A stretch of 37,547 nt of DNA, taken from a bacterium ADurb.Bin243. Lineage in GTDB: Bacteria > Muiribacteriota > UBA9980. The stretch spans positions 1-37,547 of the forward strand of contig MWBZ01000032.1 in NCBI GenBank assembly GCA_002069765.1. The letters run 5' to 3'. The notes beneath the pieces are model-generated. The model was not told the origin of the DNA, ran no database searches, and saw only the letters and a program-made list of their open reading frames with translations. Positions 17,307-26,223 of this stretch are shown piece after piece; positions within the stretch are counted from its first letter, which is position 1; each line of letters starts with the position of its first letter. The position numbers and the translations under genes are program-made.

Positions 17307-18098
17307 ATGAATCCAGACTTCAATTTGCAGGCTCCGCCGCTGAGCATAATAAATGTTTCCAAAACCTACGCTGAAGGAAGCGTTTCAGAATACAAAGCGC
17401 TCCGCGGCGTTTCATACGAAATAAAAACGCACGGCATCTACGGGCTGATAGGCCCGAACGGCGCCGGCAAGACCACCCTGCTGAGAGTCATATCGAATGT
17501 AATCAAGCCGGATTCGGGAGAAGTTTTAATATACGGCGCCGCAATATCCCGCAACCCTCTCGCCGCCAAATATAAAATAGGGTTTTTGTCCGCCACGACA
17601 GGCCTTTATTCAAGGCTTTCGCCGCGCGAGACGCTCGCCTATTTCGGCAGGCTTTTCGACCTCGGCGAAGAAAAGATCGAAAAACGCATCGGAGAACTCA
17701 AATCCCTTTTCGAAATGGACGAATTCATAGATAAAAAAAACGAAACGCTTTCTTTCGGCCAGCGCCAGCGGGTCAATATCGCCCGCTGCCTCCTGCACGA
17801 GCCCGAAATCTTCGTTTTTGACGAAATCACCGAAGGGCTCGACGTTATGAGCTCAACCATAGTCATAAAATTCATTAAATACCTGGCAGAAATTAAAAAA
17901 TGCGTGATTTTTTCCACCCACGACATGAACCTGGCCGAAAGGCTTTGCGAAAACATTATTATACTTCACAGAGGAAGCATTATCCAGTCCGGCCGAATCA
18001 ACGAGCTAAAGTATAAAAACGGAATGAACGGCCGTTCACTCGAAGATCTTTTCATGAGTTCGATAGAAGCGAAAGGCGCCGATAGCCGTGAATTATAA
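17307..18098 (+). CDS. ABC transporter ATP-binding protein (NatA-like)
   Basis: Energises the exporter formed with the next gene. From ATG 17307 the protein has 263 residues with a complete ABC set: Walker A GPNGAGKTTLL (K55), signature SFGQRQR, Walker B FVFDEITEGLD (D172, E173), and switch histidine in IFSTHDM. Overall it matches the NatA/drug-export ABC group, which pairs with ABC-2 permeases. The start at 17289 is less likely because the promoter -10 box lies downstream of it and no ribosome site precedes it. The gene ends 11 bp inside the following permease gene, indicating translational coupling. Confidence 0.93.
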   Translation: MNPDFNLQAPPLSIINVSKTYAEGSVSEYKALRGVSYEIKTHGIYGLIGPNGAGKTTLLRVISNVIKPDSGEVLIYGAAISRNPLAAKYKIGFLSATTGLYSRLSPRETLAYFGRLFDLGEEKIEKRIGELKSLFEMDEFIDKKNETLSFGQRQRVNIARCLLHEPEIFVFDEITEGLDVMSSTIVIKFIKYLAEIKKCVIFSTHDMNLAERLCENIIILHRGSIIQSGRINELKYKNGMNGRSLEDLFMSSIEAKGADSREL

Positions 18099-20175
18099 CT
18101 TTAATCTGAAAAAAACGCTGATAATATTCGCCCACGAGCTTAAATATATGCTCCGCGACAGGACGACTCTTTTCATGATGGTGCTGCTGCCGATCATCAT
18201 TTATCCTCTAATCAGCGTCACCTCGGCTTATATGTTCGTAAAATCCTCGCAAAGCGTTAAAAAATCCAAAACCAGCGTCATAATCAACCGCGATTATCCG
18301 CCTTTCACGGACTCGATCCGGCGCTACTTCGCCAAATATAAAATCAACTACGATATCAAATTCGCCTCCCTTGCCACCGCCGAAATACAGAGCCTTATAA
18401 CGCGCAACGAGCTTAGCGCTTACATCGAGCTGGCAAAAGATTTCGAAAAAAATATACAGGCCTCGAAAAGTTCAGAAATAACTTTAAAATTCGATCTCGC
18501 CAACGACAAATCCAGCGTCGCGCGGGCCGAAGTAGTCAACGCCGTAAGAAATTACAAAGGCGAGCTGGTGGAAGGCAATCTATCCAGATTGAATATCTCC
18601 GAAACGCTTATCTTTCCTTTCGATATAAACAGCGTCAACATCGCTTCACCGTCGCAGATAGGCGATTCTTTACTCGCGCGCATCCTTCCGATGGTAATAA
18701 TAATGTTCGCCACCATAGGCGCTTTTTATCCGGCCATCGACGTGACGGCAATGGAAAAGGAGCGCGGCACTTTAGAAACGCTTCTTCTCGCCCCCGCCGG
18801 AGCTCTCGATATAATGTTCGGAAAATTCCTGGCGGTTTTCTGCCTTACCATGTTTTCGATAATGATAAACCTCGCGAGCATATCGCTAACGTTCACCCAC
18901 GGCTTTTTTATTATAAAAAAAATTTCCGAGGCCTCTCGCGCTTTAAATATAGTCAATTTTTCGATATCGCCTTTTTCCATAATCGCCATTTTCGTTTTTA
19001 TGGTCCCTATCGCCTGCATAATGTCCGCGCTGATGATGCAGGTGGCTATATTCGCCCGCAATTTCAAAGAAGCCCAGAACTATATGACTCCCATATTATT
19101 GGTTTTCATGCTGCCGCCGATGGTTTCGATGCTTCCGGGCTACTCCCTTAATTTTTCCAGCGCCCTGGTGCCGGTCGTCAACCTGACGCTGCTTCTCAAA
19201 GGCATGCTGCTTTCCGATTATAAAATATCCCTGGCGCTATTGACTTTTGCCGTCAATATCGCGTTTTCCCTGATCACGCTCGTAGGCGCGGCCAGGACTT
19301 TCGCTTCGGAAAACGTACTGTTCAGGCCGTCGGAAGATATCGACGTTTTATATTTCTGGAAATATAAAACCCTCAAAGTCAACCAGGAATTAAACATCGT
19401 AAAGCTTTTCTTCGTTTTCCAGCTCGTCTTGCTTTATTACGCCGGCTCTTTCGTGCAGACGTTCTTCGAAATAAAAACCGGACTCATAATTACCGAAATT
19501 TTCTTTATATTCCTGCCGGCGTTTATCTTCATAAAGCTGGTTTACGGAAATTTTCTCAATACCATAGAGTTCAAAGTGCCCGGGCTTAAAACTCTCGCCT
19601 TCTCCGTTTTCGTGGCGCTATGCGGATTCGGCTTCACCACCGTCGTCACTATTTTCCAGTCGGTCGTCTCCAGCCCTCCAGAACAGATGCTCAAACAGCT
19701 TCAAAAAGCCATCATGGCCGATTCCGCGTCGGGCCTTTTCGTGATAGCCGTAATAACGGCCCTTCTGCCTGCGATTTGCGAAGAAGTCATGTTCCGCGGA
19801 ATGGTCCTCAACGCGCTCGTAAAAAAATACAGCCCGTTTTATTCCGCTCTCATCTGCGGCGTTCTCTTCGGAATATTTCATTTTTCTTTCTACCGCTTCA
19901 TCCCTACCGCGGTCATCGGCTTTTACCTGAGCATGCTCAAAATAAGCACCGGCTCGATCCTGCCTTCGATGGCCGCGCATTTCATAAACAATTTCGTGAT
20001 AGTGGTTATCGCGAACGGCGAATGGTATTTATCTAAAGGAATAAGGCCTCCGATGTCTCTTATGTTTCTTATCGAAGGCCTTATTTTATTCAGTTTCGTT
20101 ATTTTTCCGTTCGTAATCGGATCGATGCTCAGAAAAGCCGGGCGCCCTTCAGGCGCGGCCGGCCAGGACTCTTAG
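18088..20175 (+). CDS. ABC-2 permease (NatB-like) fused to CPBP intramembrane protease domain
   Basis: 695-residue membrane protein with a GTG start overlapping natA by 11 bp. The N-terminal part (about 1-410) has a cytoplasmic start, a first membrane helix near 30-50, a large extracytoplasmic domain, then about five helices including the TAMEKERGTLETLLLAPA segment typical of NatB/ABC-2 permeases. The C-terminal part (about 450-690) adds a CPBP (Abi/CAAX-protease) domain with its glutamate motif EEVMFR (E565, E566, R570), H598 in GIFHFS and H631/N635 in AAHFINN, so the protease residues appear intact. This permease-protease fusion is known in databases, but its substrate is not. It could export sodium or an organic or peptide cargo and process it. 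Confidence 0.92.
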   Translation: MNYNFNLKKTLIIFAHELKYMLRDRTTLFMMVLLPIIIYPLISVTSAYMFVKSSQSVKKSKTSVIINRDYPPFTDSIRRYFAKYKINYDIKFASLATAEIQSLITRNELSAYIELAKDFEKNIQASKSSEITLKFDLANDKSSVARAEVVNAVRNYKGELVEGNLSRLNISETLIFPFDINSVNIASPSQIGDSLLARILPMVIIMFATIGAFYPAIDVTAMEKERGTLETLLLAPAGALDIMFGKFLAVFCLTMFSIMINLASISLTFTHGFFIIKKISEASRALNIVNFSISPFSIIAIFVFMVPIACIMSALMMQVAIFARNFKEAQNYMTPILLVFMLPPMVSMLPGYSLNFSSALVPVVNLTLLLKGMLLSDYKISLALLTFAVNIAFSLITLVGAARTFASENVLFRPSEDIDVLYFWKYKTLKVNQELNIVKLFFVFQLVLLYYAGSFVQTFFEIKTGLIITEIFFIFLPAFIFIKLVYGNFLNTIEFKVPGLKTLAFSVFVALCGFGFTTVVTIFQSVVSSPPEQMLKQLQKAIMADSASGLFVIAVITALLPAICEEVMFRGMVLNALVKKYSPFYSALICGVLFGIFHFSFYRFIPTAVIGFYLSMLKISTGSILPSMAAHFINNFVIVVIANGEWYLSKGIRPPMSLMFLIEGLILFSFVIFPFVIGSMLRKAGRPSGAAGQDS

Positions 20176-20192
20176 CGGGCCGCCGGAAACGG

Positions 20193-22445
20193 CTATTCGA
20201 AAACTTTTACCTTGTCGTTTATATAAACAGTTGAATTTTTAAGCCATATCTTTATCCGCTCGGGATTGACGAATTTCACGTCTTCGATATTCTGTTTTAT
20301 TATGGCCGGTATGGTGGTTATTTCAAGGCGGTCGTTGAAGTAGCTCACGCTGACGCATATTTTTTCGATTCCGCTCGCGTCTTCGAATATTTTAACGGCC
20401 GTTATCATTATGGCGGCTATTTCCTGAAAAACCTCCGCCAGGTTCTTGCTTGCAGTTTTAAATTTTATATTGAGCAGGTCCGGCTTTAAAGTCGAGATAT
20501 CGCACTGCGGCTTTACGTTTGGAATCAGCCTGTCGATAACCGTAGTAAGAAGCCTGGCCTTTTCTTTAGGATCGGCGAATTCGTTCTTGCTGACTTCGAG
20601 AGGCAGCCTTATCAGAGCGCCGTTTTCAAGGTACGAAAGGCTGTTGCGCTGGGGCGCCCATACGAGGTGGGATTTCTGCGTGGCCGTGTTAGTTATCTGC
20701 TTGAGGCCGCTTTTGTCTATATTAACGGTATAAATGTTGTCCGCGCCGCTTTTGTTGGATATGAAAGCTATTTTATCGGAGGCCGGAGAAAAAACCGGAA
20801 AATCGTTAAAAGCGCCGTCGTCTATTATGGCCTTGGTTTCGCCGCGGGTTTTAAGGTTATAAAACATTATGTCGGATTTCTTGCCGTCATAAGCCACGTA
20901 AGCCAGATAATATCCGTTAGGCGATATGCACGGGTTTTTAAGCGGGCCGGGAAGTATTTTCTCCGGGACCCTGTTTTCAGTTTCGGCCTCGGAGCTGGAA
21001 TATATTTCCGCCCTGGCGACTCTAAGCCTGTCGAGGACCGACTCTTTGATATCGCCCTTCTGCGCCATAAAAGTATGTACGGAACCGTAAAAATCGGCGG
21101 ATGATATTTTATCGATATTGATAGTCTGCTTGATAACTATATTGGAAACGTTCACGACCGAAAAATCGTTGAGATAAAAAAAGAAAAAAGCGCATGATCC
21201 GCCGACGAGAACCATGCTGGCGAAAGTCGAAAACATTTTTCTGAACGACACTTCGAAAAGATCGCTCAAAAATTCAAAAGCCAGGATTATCATTCCAAGA
21301 GGAAGAAAAATATTGGCGGCGAAATAAAAAGGCTTGAGAAAAATAAAGGGTATTTTCTGCCCGATGCCGCCGTTTTCAAGAAATATTTCTTTAACTCCCG
21401 CGCTGGTAACGAAATTTTCAGCTACCGAAGCCATCGAATAAACGCCCAGCGTGAAAAGAAAAATTCTGTATCCGCGACCGATATGCTCGTCCGCGAGAAA
21501 AATTATCGTCGTCGAAACGAGAGTGAGCATGATGCTTAACTTTACGATAAATTCGTTCAAGTTAAAATCCTGCGGAAGCGCTATATTAAGTTGCTTTATT
21601 CTTTCGGCAAGCTGAAAATCCACTCCCAGCCCCGAAGAAAAACACATATAAAAGACCGTCCCTATAAAAGACAACAGCGCGATTCGTATTTTGGTACCGG
21701 AACTTACGAAGGTGACGGGGCACAGCAGCAGGAAAAGATAAGCCGCCGTGAAACCCATGGCTAATTTTCCGGCATCGGTATTGGTTGTGATCTGGGGATA
21801 GGCGGCGAATAGAAAGACGGAAAATACGAGAAGCGAAATCAGCGTGCGAAAATATTTGGCAAACCGGCCCTCGGGGCTCGCATAAACCACGATCATCTGA
21901 GGTTTCGGTTTGGAGGCCGCCCTGGATTTTAAGGCCGCGTTTTTCGCTTCGCGCGCGTTCTGATTTTCCTGGCGCGTGTCCGCCGGCTGCTGTCCTGTTT
22001 CTTCGACGCCTGAGCCTGCGGCTTCGACCGACGATATTATATCGGCCGAAGAGTCGTCGATCGTTTCGCGCGCATAAGACTTTACCGCCTTCGGCGCATG
22101 GGGCGCCTGCGCTTTAGACGCGGCGGCACGTTCTTCAGAAGGCTCGTCCGAAACGAGTTCGGCCGATATGGAAGACGCGAAATCCAGCGGGTTGGTCGCC
22201 ATAAGATCGCCGAGCGCTTTTTTCACTTTGGCGTGGGCGTGTTCCACATGAAGCCGCACGTCGGAGCGCGGGTAGTTAATGTTCTGATCCAGGATTTCGA
22301 ACAGCTGCTTTATTTCGGAAACCGAATAAACGCTCCAGTTCTTTATGTTATCAATAGCGCGCAATCCGTCGATTTTGATTTTAGCGGACGGATCGTTGAT
22401 TAAACCTATTAATTTTTGAAGGTCTATCGCATTCGACTGGTCCAT
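20193..22445 (-). CDS. Composite membrane protein: HEAT-like N-terminus, multi-helix membrane block, PD40 repeats
   Basis: Unnamed 750-residue protein. Order: an N-terminal helical segment (about 5-85) with HEAT-like periodicity, a low-complexity Ala/Ser/Glu linker (about 90-180), about seven transmembrane helices (about 195-430), and roughly three TolB-like PD40 beta-propeller blades (about 490-615: ISPNGYYLAYVAYDG, FSPASDKIAFISNKSG). An unrecognised alpha/beta domain follows (about 630-750). Three blades are too few for a closed propeller alone. ATG 22445 has GAGGAG ten bases upstream. The gene ends 17 bp from the convergent ABC permease. The PD40 block is predicted outside the cytoplasm if the helix count is odd. 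The function is unknown. Confidence 0.8.
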   Translation of the reverse strand: MDQSNAIDLQKLIGLINDPSAKIKIDGLRAIDNIKNWSVYSVSEIKQLFEILDQNINYPRSDVRLHVEHAHAKVKKALGDLMATNPLDFASSISAELVSDEPSEERAAASKAQAPHAPKAVKSYARETIDDSSADIISSVEAAGSGVEETGQQPADTRQENQNAREAKNAALKSRAASKPKPQMIVVYASPEGRFAKYFRTLISLLVFSVFLFAAYPQITTNTDAGKLAMGFTAAYLFLLLCPVTFVSSGTKIRIALLSFIGTVFYMCFSSGLGVDFQLAERIKQLNIALPQDFNLNEFIVKLSIMLTLVSTTIIFLADEHIGRGYRIFLFTLGVYSMASVAENFVTSAGVKEIFLENGGIGQKIPFIFLKPFYFAANIFLPLGMIILAFEFLSDLFEVSFRKMFSTFASMVLVGGSCAFFFFYLNDFSVVNVSNIVIKQTINIDKISSADFYGSVHTFMAQKGDIKESVLDRLRVARAEIYSSSEAETENRVPEKILPGPLKNPCISPNGYYLAYVAYDGKKSDIMFYNLKTRGETKAIIDDGAFNDFPVFSPASDKIAFISNKSGADNIYTVNIDKSGLKQITNTATQKSHLVWAPQRNSLSYLENGALIRLPLEVSKNEFADPKEKARLLTTVIDRLIPNVKPQCDISTLKPDLLNIKFKTASKNLAEVFQEIAAIMITAVKIFEDASGIEKICVSVSYFNDRLEITTIPAIIKQNIEDVKFVNPERIKIWLKNSTVYINDKVKVFE

Positions 22446-22489
22446 ATTTAATAAACTCCTCGATTAATGAAATACTGGCAATATAAAAC

Positions 22490-22503
22490 GGGCGTAACCG
22501 CCC
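22490..22503 (-). terminator. Possible weak terminator downstream of the RidA-family gene
   Basis: GGGCG-GTTA-CGCCC on the minus strand, followed by GTTTTATA. The stem is short and the U-run is interrupted by a G, so termination would be partial at best. It lies in the 129-bp gap before the composite membrane-protein gene. Confidence 0.3.
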
Positions 22504-22574
22504 CTATTAGTTATCGGCATTAATAACAAAGAGCTTATCGCGTTTTTTATAGTACCGTCAAAAACGATGCGGCG

Positions 22575-23036
22575 CTAGTTGATTTTAAATATAGCCTCTA
22601 TCTCGACGGCAGCGCCGAGCGGAAGGGAAGAAACGCCGAGGGCCGCGCGCGCGTGTGCGCCGTTATCGCCCATGACTTTTTTGAAAAATTCGGAAGCGCC
22701 GTTTATGACTTTTGGATGGTCTTTGAAATCAGGCGACGAGGCGCAGAACCCGGAAATTTTAACGAGGCGGCCTACGCGGCTCAGGTCTCCGCCGAGCGCG
22801 CCCGAAAGGGCCGCAAGAATATTTATGGCGCATAGTTCCGCAGCCTTCTGGCCGTCTTCGACGCTTATATCGTTTCCAAAAATGCCGCTGTAAATAACTT
22901 TGCCGTCTTTAACCGGAAGCTGGCCGGAAACGTATGCAGCGCCGTCGGAAACGACCACCGGAACGTAAGCGGCAAGAGGCGCCGCCGGCTTTGGAAGCTC
23001 TATATTCATTTCTTTTAATTTTTCGATGATATTCAT
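22575..23036 (-). CDS. RidA/YjgF-family protein
   Basis: A 153-residue member of the RidA/YjgF/UK114 superfamily, here the longer YjgF-like subgroup. Canonical RidA proteins hydrolyse reactive enamine/imine intermediates made by PLP enzymes. Visible family features are VSGQLPVKDGK, the AARAALGV-type segment with the substrate-binding arginine (HARAALGVSSLPLG), and the C-terminal VEIEAIF with the conserved glutamate. GGAGGG before ATG 23036 is a strong ribosome site. It lies 87 bp after surE, with a hairpin between, so it may be expressed partly separately. The specific role of this subgroup is uncertain. Confidence 0.9.
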   Translation of the reverse strand: MNIIEKLKEMNIELPKPAAPLAAYVPVVVSDGAAYVSGQLPVKDGKVIYSGIFGNDISVEDGQKAAELCAINILAALSGALGGDLSRVGRLVKISGFCASSPDFKDHPKVINGASEFFKKVMGDNGAHARAALGVSSLPLGAAVEIEAIFKIN

Positions 23037-23079
23037 TATTGTCCCTCCAATAAAAATTTTTCTTTTAATATATCGGCAT

Positions 23080-23110
23080 AAAAACGCACGCGGCCGAAGG
23101 CTGCGGCGCG
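23080..23110 (-). terminator. Candidate intrinsic terminator between surE and the RidA gene
   Basis: On the minus strand a GC-rich imperfect stem (about nine pairs around a TTC loop, with one mismatch and one bulge) is followed directly by TTTTTAT. It begins 13 bp after the surE stop codon. The imperfections lower confidence, but its position and the U-run fit a rho-independent terminator. Confidence 0.5.
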
Positions 23111-23123
23111 CTGCCGGAACCCG

Positions 23124-23900
23124 TCAAAGCTCCCGAAAGGACTCGAGGGCCCTGTAATCGGTCTGATCTACCTGAAGCGGAGTAATCGATATATAGCCTT
23201 CTTCTACGGAAGTATAATCTGTGTCGCAGGCCGGCTCTATATTTTCACGCTTGCCCGAAAGCCAGTAATATGCGCTGGAAGTGGGCGCGTCGATTTTTTT
23301 ATAAGAATCGTCGTAGCGAAAATTATTGACGCGGGTTATTCTATGGCCCTTTATTTCGCCGGGTTTTTTAGACGGCACGTTAATATTGAGAAGAAACCTG
23401 TTGCCGTGTTGCAGGCATTTTTTATAAAGGCTTTCCAGGTTGTCGCGTATAAAAGCGGAAGCCGTAGAATATTCAGGATCGGGCTTATACGACGCAATGG
23501 AAACGGCTATAGAAGGGTAGTTCATGAAGACGCCCTCGTAGGCGGCCGCCACCGTTCCGGAATATCTTATATCCAGACCTATGTTCGGGCCGTGATTTAT
23601 CCCGGATATCACAAGATCGGGCCTTACGCCGAGCTCCGGCAATATGACCTTCACCCCGAGCTTGACGCAATCCGCGGGCGTGCCGTTAACGTAAAAGTAT
23701 TTTCTGGCGGAGCCGGCCTTGCGTGAATTATACTCCTTGAACCTGAGCGGATTGTGCAATGTGATAGCCGCGCTGGTGGCCGATTTTTCAGATTCGGGAG
23801 CGACCACGTAAACGTCATGCCCGCCGCCGGCGAGCGCGTCGGCTAGGTTATGAAGCCCGCCTGCGTGTATTCCGTCGTCGTTTGCGAGTAGGATTTTCAA
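23124..23900 (-). CDS. surE: 5'/3'-nucleotidase SurE
   Basis: Cytoplasmic metal-dependent nucleoside monophosphatase; many family members also act on short polyphosphate. The 258-residue protein has the SurE motifs: ILLANDDGIHAGG with the two metal aspartates D8 and D9, PESEKSATSAAITLH, VNGTPADCVKLG, and SGINHGPNIGLDIRYSGTVAAAYEG with the metal-binding asparagine. The start is a TTG at 23900, preceded by AAAGGA, and the protein begins directly with the first beta strand as in relatives. It follows the winged-helix gene by 41 bp in the glnS run. Confidence 0.96.
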   Translation of the reverse strand: MKILLANDDGIHAGGLHNLADALAGGGHDVYVVAPESEKSATSAAITLHNPLRFKEYNSRKAGSARKYFYVNGTPADCVKLGVKVILPELGVRPDLVISGINHGPNIGLDIRYSGTVAAAYEGVFMNYPSIAVSIASYKPDPEYSTASAFIRDNLESLYKKCLQHGNRFLLNINVPSKKPGEIKGHRITRVNNFRYDDSYKKIDAPTSSAYYWLSGKRENIEPACDTDYTSVEEGYISITPLQVDQTDYRALESFREL

Positions 23901-23941
23901 TTCTAACTTTCCTTTCGAGCTTTTTTAGGCAATGCTGCCGG

Positions 23942-24163
23942 CTATTGTATTTTAACTTTAGAAGTGTCGATTTTTTTGCCGTCGTTTACGACCTGTATAT
24001 TGTTTTCGCGCAGAAGCCAGCCTATGGCCATTACGAAGAATTGCTCCTCCACGTCGTGCTTTTCCCTGATGGCTTTTTTCAGCGCAGAATATTCAGTTTC
24101 GCCTTCTTTGTCGAGATATTTCCAGATATATCCCGCGATATCCCCGATTTCGGTTTTTATCAC
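23942..24163 (-). CDS. Small winged-helix protein (DUF2582 type)
   Basis: A 73-residue protein resembling the DUF2582 winged helix-turn-helix family: an N-terminal helix (IGDIAGYIWKYLDKEG), a recognition-helix-like segment (EYSALKKAIRE), and a strand pair near the C-terminus with FFVMAIGWLLRENNIQV. The start is GTG 24163, with GGGAGGG six bases upstream. These small proteins are suspected nucleic-acid or protein binders, but their role is not established. It sits between glnS and surE, probably in the same transcript. Confidence 0.82.
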   Translation of the reverse strand: MIKTEIGDIAGYIWKYLDKEGETEYSALKKAIREKHDVEEQFFVMAIGWLLRENNIQVVNDGKKIDTSKVKIQ

Positions 24164-24223
24164 TTAATACCCTCCCCAATTTATATATTTATTAAACCTC
24201 GTTCATTTTTCTATTTTTTTAAA

Positions 24224-25963
24224 TTATTTTTTCTGTATCTTTTTTTCCAGCTTCGCCCATGTGTCTACAAGCGAAACGGTCCTGTTGAATATAAGCTTAT
24301 CGGGCGTAGAATCCGAATCCAGGCAGAAGTAGCCCTGCCTTAAAAACTGGTAACGGTCTTCGATTTTAGCCGATTTAAGCCCCGGCTCCACGTAGCACGG
24401 ATAAAGCTTGACAAGCGAATTTTCGTTGAGGTTTTCCTTGTAGTCGCCGCTCGCCGTTTCGTCCGGATTGGACTTTGTAAAAAGCTGATCGTAAATACGC
24501 ACTTCGCACTCGAGGGCGTGAGCCGCCGAAACCCAGTGAAGCGTGCCCTGGACTTTGCGGCCGTCGTCGGACCAGCCGCCCTTCGTCGCGGGGTCGTAAG
24601 TGCAGTGCAGTTCCGTTATTTCGCCTTTTTCGTCCTTGACGGCGGTTTCGCATTTAATGTAATAAGCGTGTTTGAGGCGCACCTCGCGGCCGGGCGCGAG
24701 ACGGAAAAACTGTTTGGGCGGGTCTTCGCGGAAATCATCGCGCTCGATATAGATGACTTTCGAAAAAGGTATTTTTCTCGTTCCCGCGCTTTCGTCTTCG
24801 GGATTGTTCTGGGCGTCGAGCTCTTCGACCTGGCCGTCGGGATAATTGGTGATTACGACCTTCAGCGGCTTAAGAACGCCCATAACTCTCATGGCTTTTT
24901 TATTGAGGTCTTCCCTGACGCAGTATTCCAGCATCGCAAAATCGACCGTGCTGTTCGATTTAGCGACTCCTATCATTTCGCAGAAATTCCTTATGGCTTC
25001 GGCGGTGTAGCCGCGGCGCCTGAGCCCCGATATGGTAGGCATGCGCGGGTCGTCCCAGCCGCTGACGTATTTTTTTTCTACGAGCTCGAGCAGCTTGCGT
25101 TTGCTCATGACGGTAAAGGTAAGGTTGAGGCGCGCAAACTCGATCTGCCTGGGATGGCATTCGGTCTTGAGAACGTCTAAAAACCAGTCATACAAAGGCC
25201 TGTGGTCTTCGAATTCGAGGGTGCATATGGAATGCGTTATCTTTTCGATGGCGTCCGAAACGCAGTGGGTAAAATCGTACATGGGATATATGCACCATTT
25301 ATCGCCCGTGCGGTGGTGCGTGGTATGCCTTATGCGGTATATTATGGGGTCGCGCATATTTATGTTGGGCGAGCTCATGTCTATTTTGGCGCGCAGCACC
25401 AGTTTTCCGTCTTCGAACTCGCCTTTTTTCATGCGCTCGAAAAGCTCGAGACTTTCGGATACGGGCCTGTCGCGGTGCGGGCTGTGCTTTCCGCCTTCGG
25501 TGAGCGTGCCGCGGTATTCGCGCATTTCTTCGTTGGTGAGTTCGCATACGTAGGCCTTATCCATTTTTATAAGCGCCACGGCGTATTCGTAAAGCGCGTC
25601 GTAATAATCGGAAGCATAGTACAGATGCTCGTTCCAGTCGAAACCGAGCCATTTGACGTCGCGCTCTATCGACTCTATATATTCTATGTCTTCCTTGCAC
25701 GGGTTCGTATCGTCGAAGCGCAAATGGCAGCGGCCGCCGTATTCTTTTGCGAGACCGAAATTCAGGCATATGGATTTGGCATGGCCGATATGCAGGTAGC
25801 CGTTAGGCTCGGGCGGAAACCTGGTGATTATGCCCGCATGCTTTCCGCTTTTAAGATCGTCGTTGATTATATCTTTAATGAAGTTAGAAATAACGCTTAC
25901 AGGAGCGTTTTCAGATGCGGCTTTCTGGCTTCCGGCGCCGCCCGCTTCGTTCAGATTAGACAT
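24224..25963 (-). CDS. glnS: Glutaminyl-tRNA synthetase
   Basis: Charges tRNA-Gln directly with glutamine in the cytoplasm. The 579-residue class I enzyme has [17 protein letters not shown] with the HIGH motif, [21 protein letters not shown], the MSKRKL form of KMSKS, and the C-terminal GlnRS anticodon-binding beta-barrels with [19 protein letters not shown] and the family ending [11 protein letters not shown]. The GlnRS-specific C-terminal barrel separates it from glutamyl-tRNA synthetase. AAGGGGG precedes ATG 25963 by ten bases, and a promoter and leader hairpin lie upstream. Direct glutaminylation is uncommon among bacteria, many of which use GatCAB instead. Confidence 0.97.
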   Translation of the reverse strand: MSNLNEAGGAGSQKAASENAPVSVISNFIKDIINDDLKSGKHAGIITRFPPEPNGYLHIGHAKSICLNFGLAKEYGGRCHLRFDDTNPCKEDIEYIESIERDVKWLGFDWNEHLYYASDYYDALYEYAVALIKMDKAYVCELTNEEMREYRGTLTEGGKHSPHRDRPVSESLELFERMKKGEFEDGKLVLRAKIDMSSPNINMRDPIIYRIRHTTHHRTGDKWCIYPMYDFTHCVSDAIEKITHSICTLEFEDHRPLYDWFLDVLKTECHPRQIEFARLNLTFTVMSKRKLLELVEKKYVSGWDDPRMPTISGLRRRGYTAEAIRNFCEMIGVAKSNSTVDFAMLEYCVREDLNKKAMRVMGVLKPLKVVITNYPDGQVEELDAQNNPEDESAGTRKIPFSKVIYIERDDFREDPPKQFFRLAPGREVRLKHAYYIKCETAVKDEKGEITELHCTYDPATKGGWSDDGRKVQGTLHWVSAAHALECEVRIYDQLFTKSNPDETASGDYKENLNENSLVKLYPCYVEPGLKSAKIEDRYQFLRQGYFCLDSDSTPDKLIFNRTVSLVDTWAKLEKKIQKK

Positions 25964-25992
25964 TAAATAATTTCCCCCTTAAATTCAAGGCC

Positions 25993-26014
25993 CGCCGATA
26001 AATTTTATCCGGCG
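25993..26014 (-). promoter_or_regulatory. Leader hairpin upstream of glnS
   Basis: In the predicted leader RNA, CGCC and GATAAA on one arm pair with TTTATC and GGCG on the other, with a single bulged G and a one-base loop that would open to three or more. It falls between the promoter (26034-26062) and the ribosome site. It could modulate glnS or be a simple stability hairpin. No T-box signature is evident. Confidence 0.35.
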
Positions 26015-26033
26015 AGTAAATAAAGTTTTTTAT

Positions 26034-26062
26034 ATGATACCAGATTTCAGCGATAATTTCAA
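26034..26062 (-). promoter_or_regulatory. Promoter of glnS run
   Basis: On the minus strand: TTGAAA (26062-26057), a 17-bp spacer and TATCAT (26039-26034). Initiation near 26027 gives a leader of about 64 nt. Confidence 0.6.
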
Positions 26063-26126
26063 TACTTTTACTTATATTTCTCAAATTCCGGGCCGTTTTA
26101 GCAAGCGGATAAAACAGGATTAGCGT

Positions 26127-26155
26127 TTGATATTTCGGCGGAATTTTGATATAAT
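26127..26155 (+). promoter_or_regulatory. Near-consensus promoter of fprA
   Basis: TTGATA (26127-26132), a 17-bp spacer and TATAAT (26150-26155). This is one of the best sigma-70-type promoters in the window. The start point is expected near 26162, leaving a leader of about 79 nt. Confidence 0.8.
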
Positions 26156-26189
26156 GATTTCGCCGCCGGCGCAAATTAGAAAGCCGGAA

Positions 26190-26223
26190 GCGGTTCGGAA
26201 CCGTTAAATTTATTATAAATTTA
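26190..26223 (+). promoter_or_regulatory. Tandem dyads in the fprA leader
   Basis: Two adjacent symmetrical elements: CGGTT-CGG-AACCG (26191-26203), and TAAATTTA-TTA-TAAATTTA (26205-26223), where each half is itself palindromic. The second ends five bases before the ribosome site GCGAGGA. They could be an operator or RNA hairpins. The AT-rich dyad has the general size and symmetry of a PerR/Fur-type box but matches that consensus poorly. Confidence 0.4.

Noticed and set aside
20176-20192. Small GCCG/CGGC hairpin between the convergent permease and composite-protein genes
   Set aside because: Only four pairs and no U-run on either strand, so not a convincing terminator.
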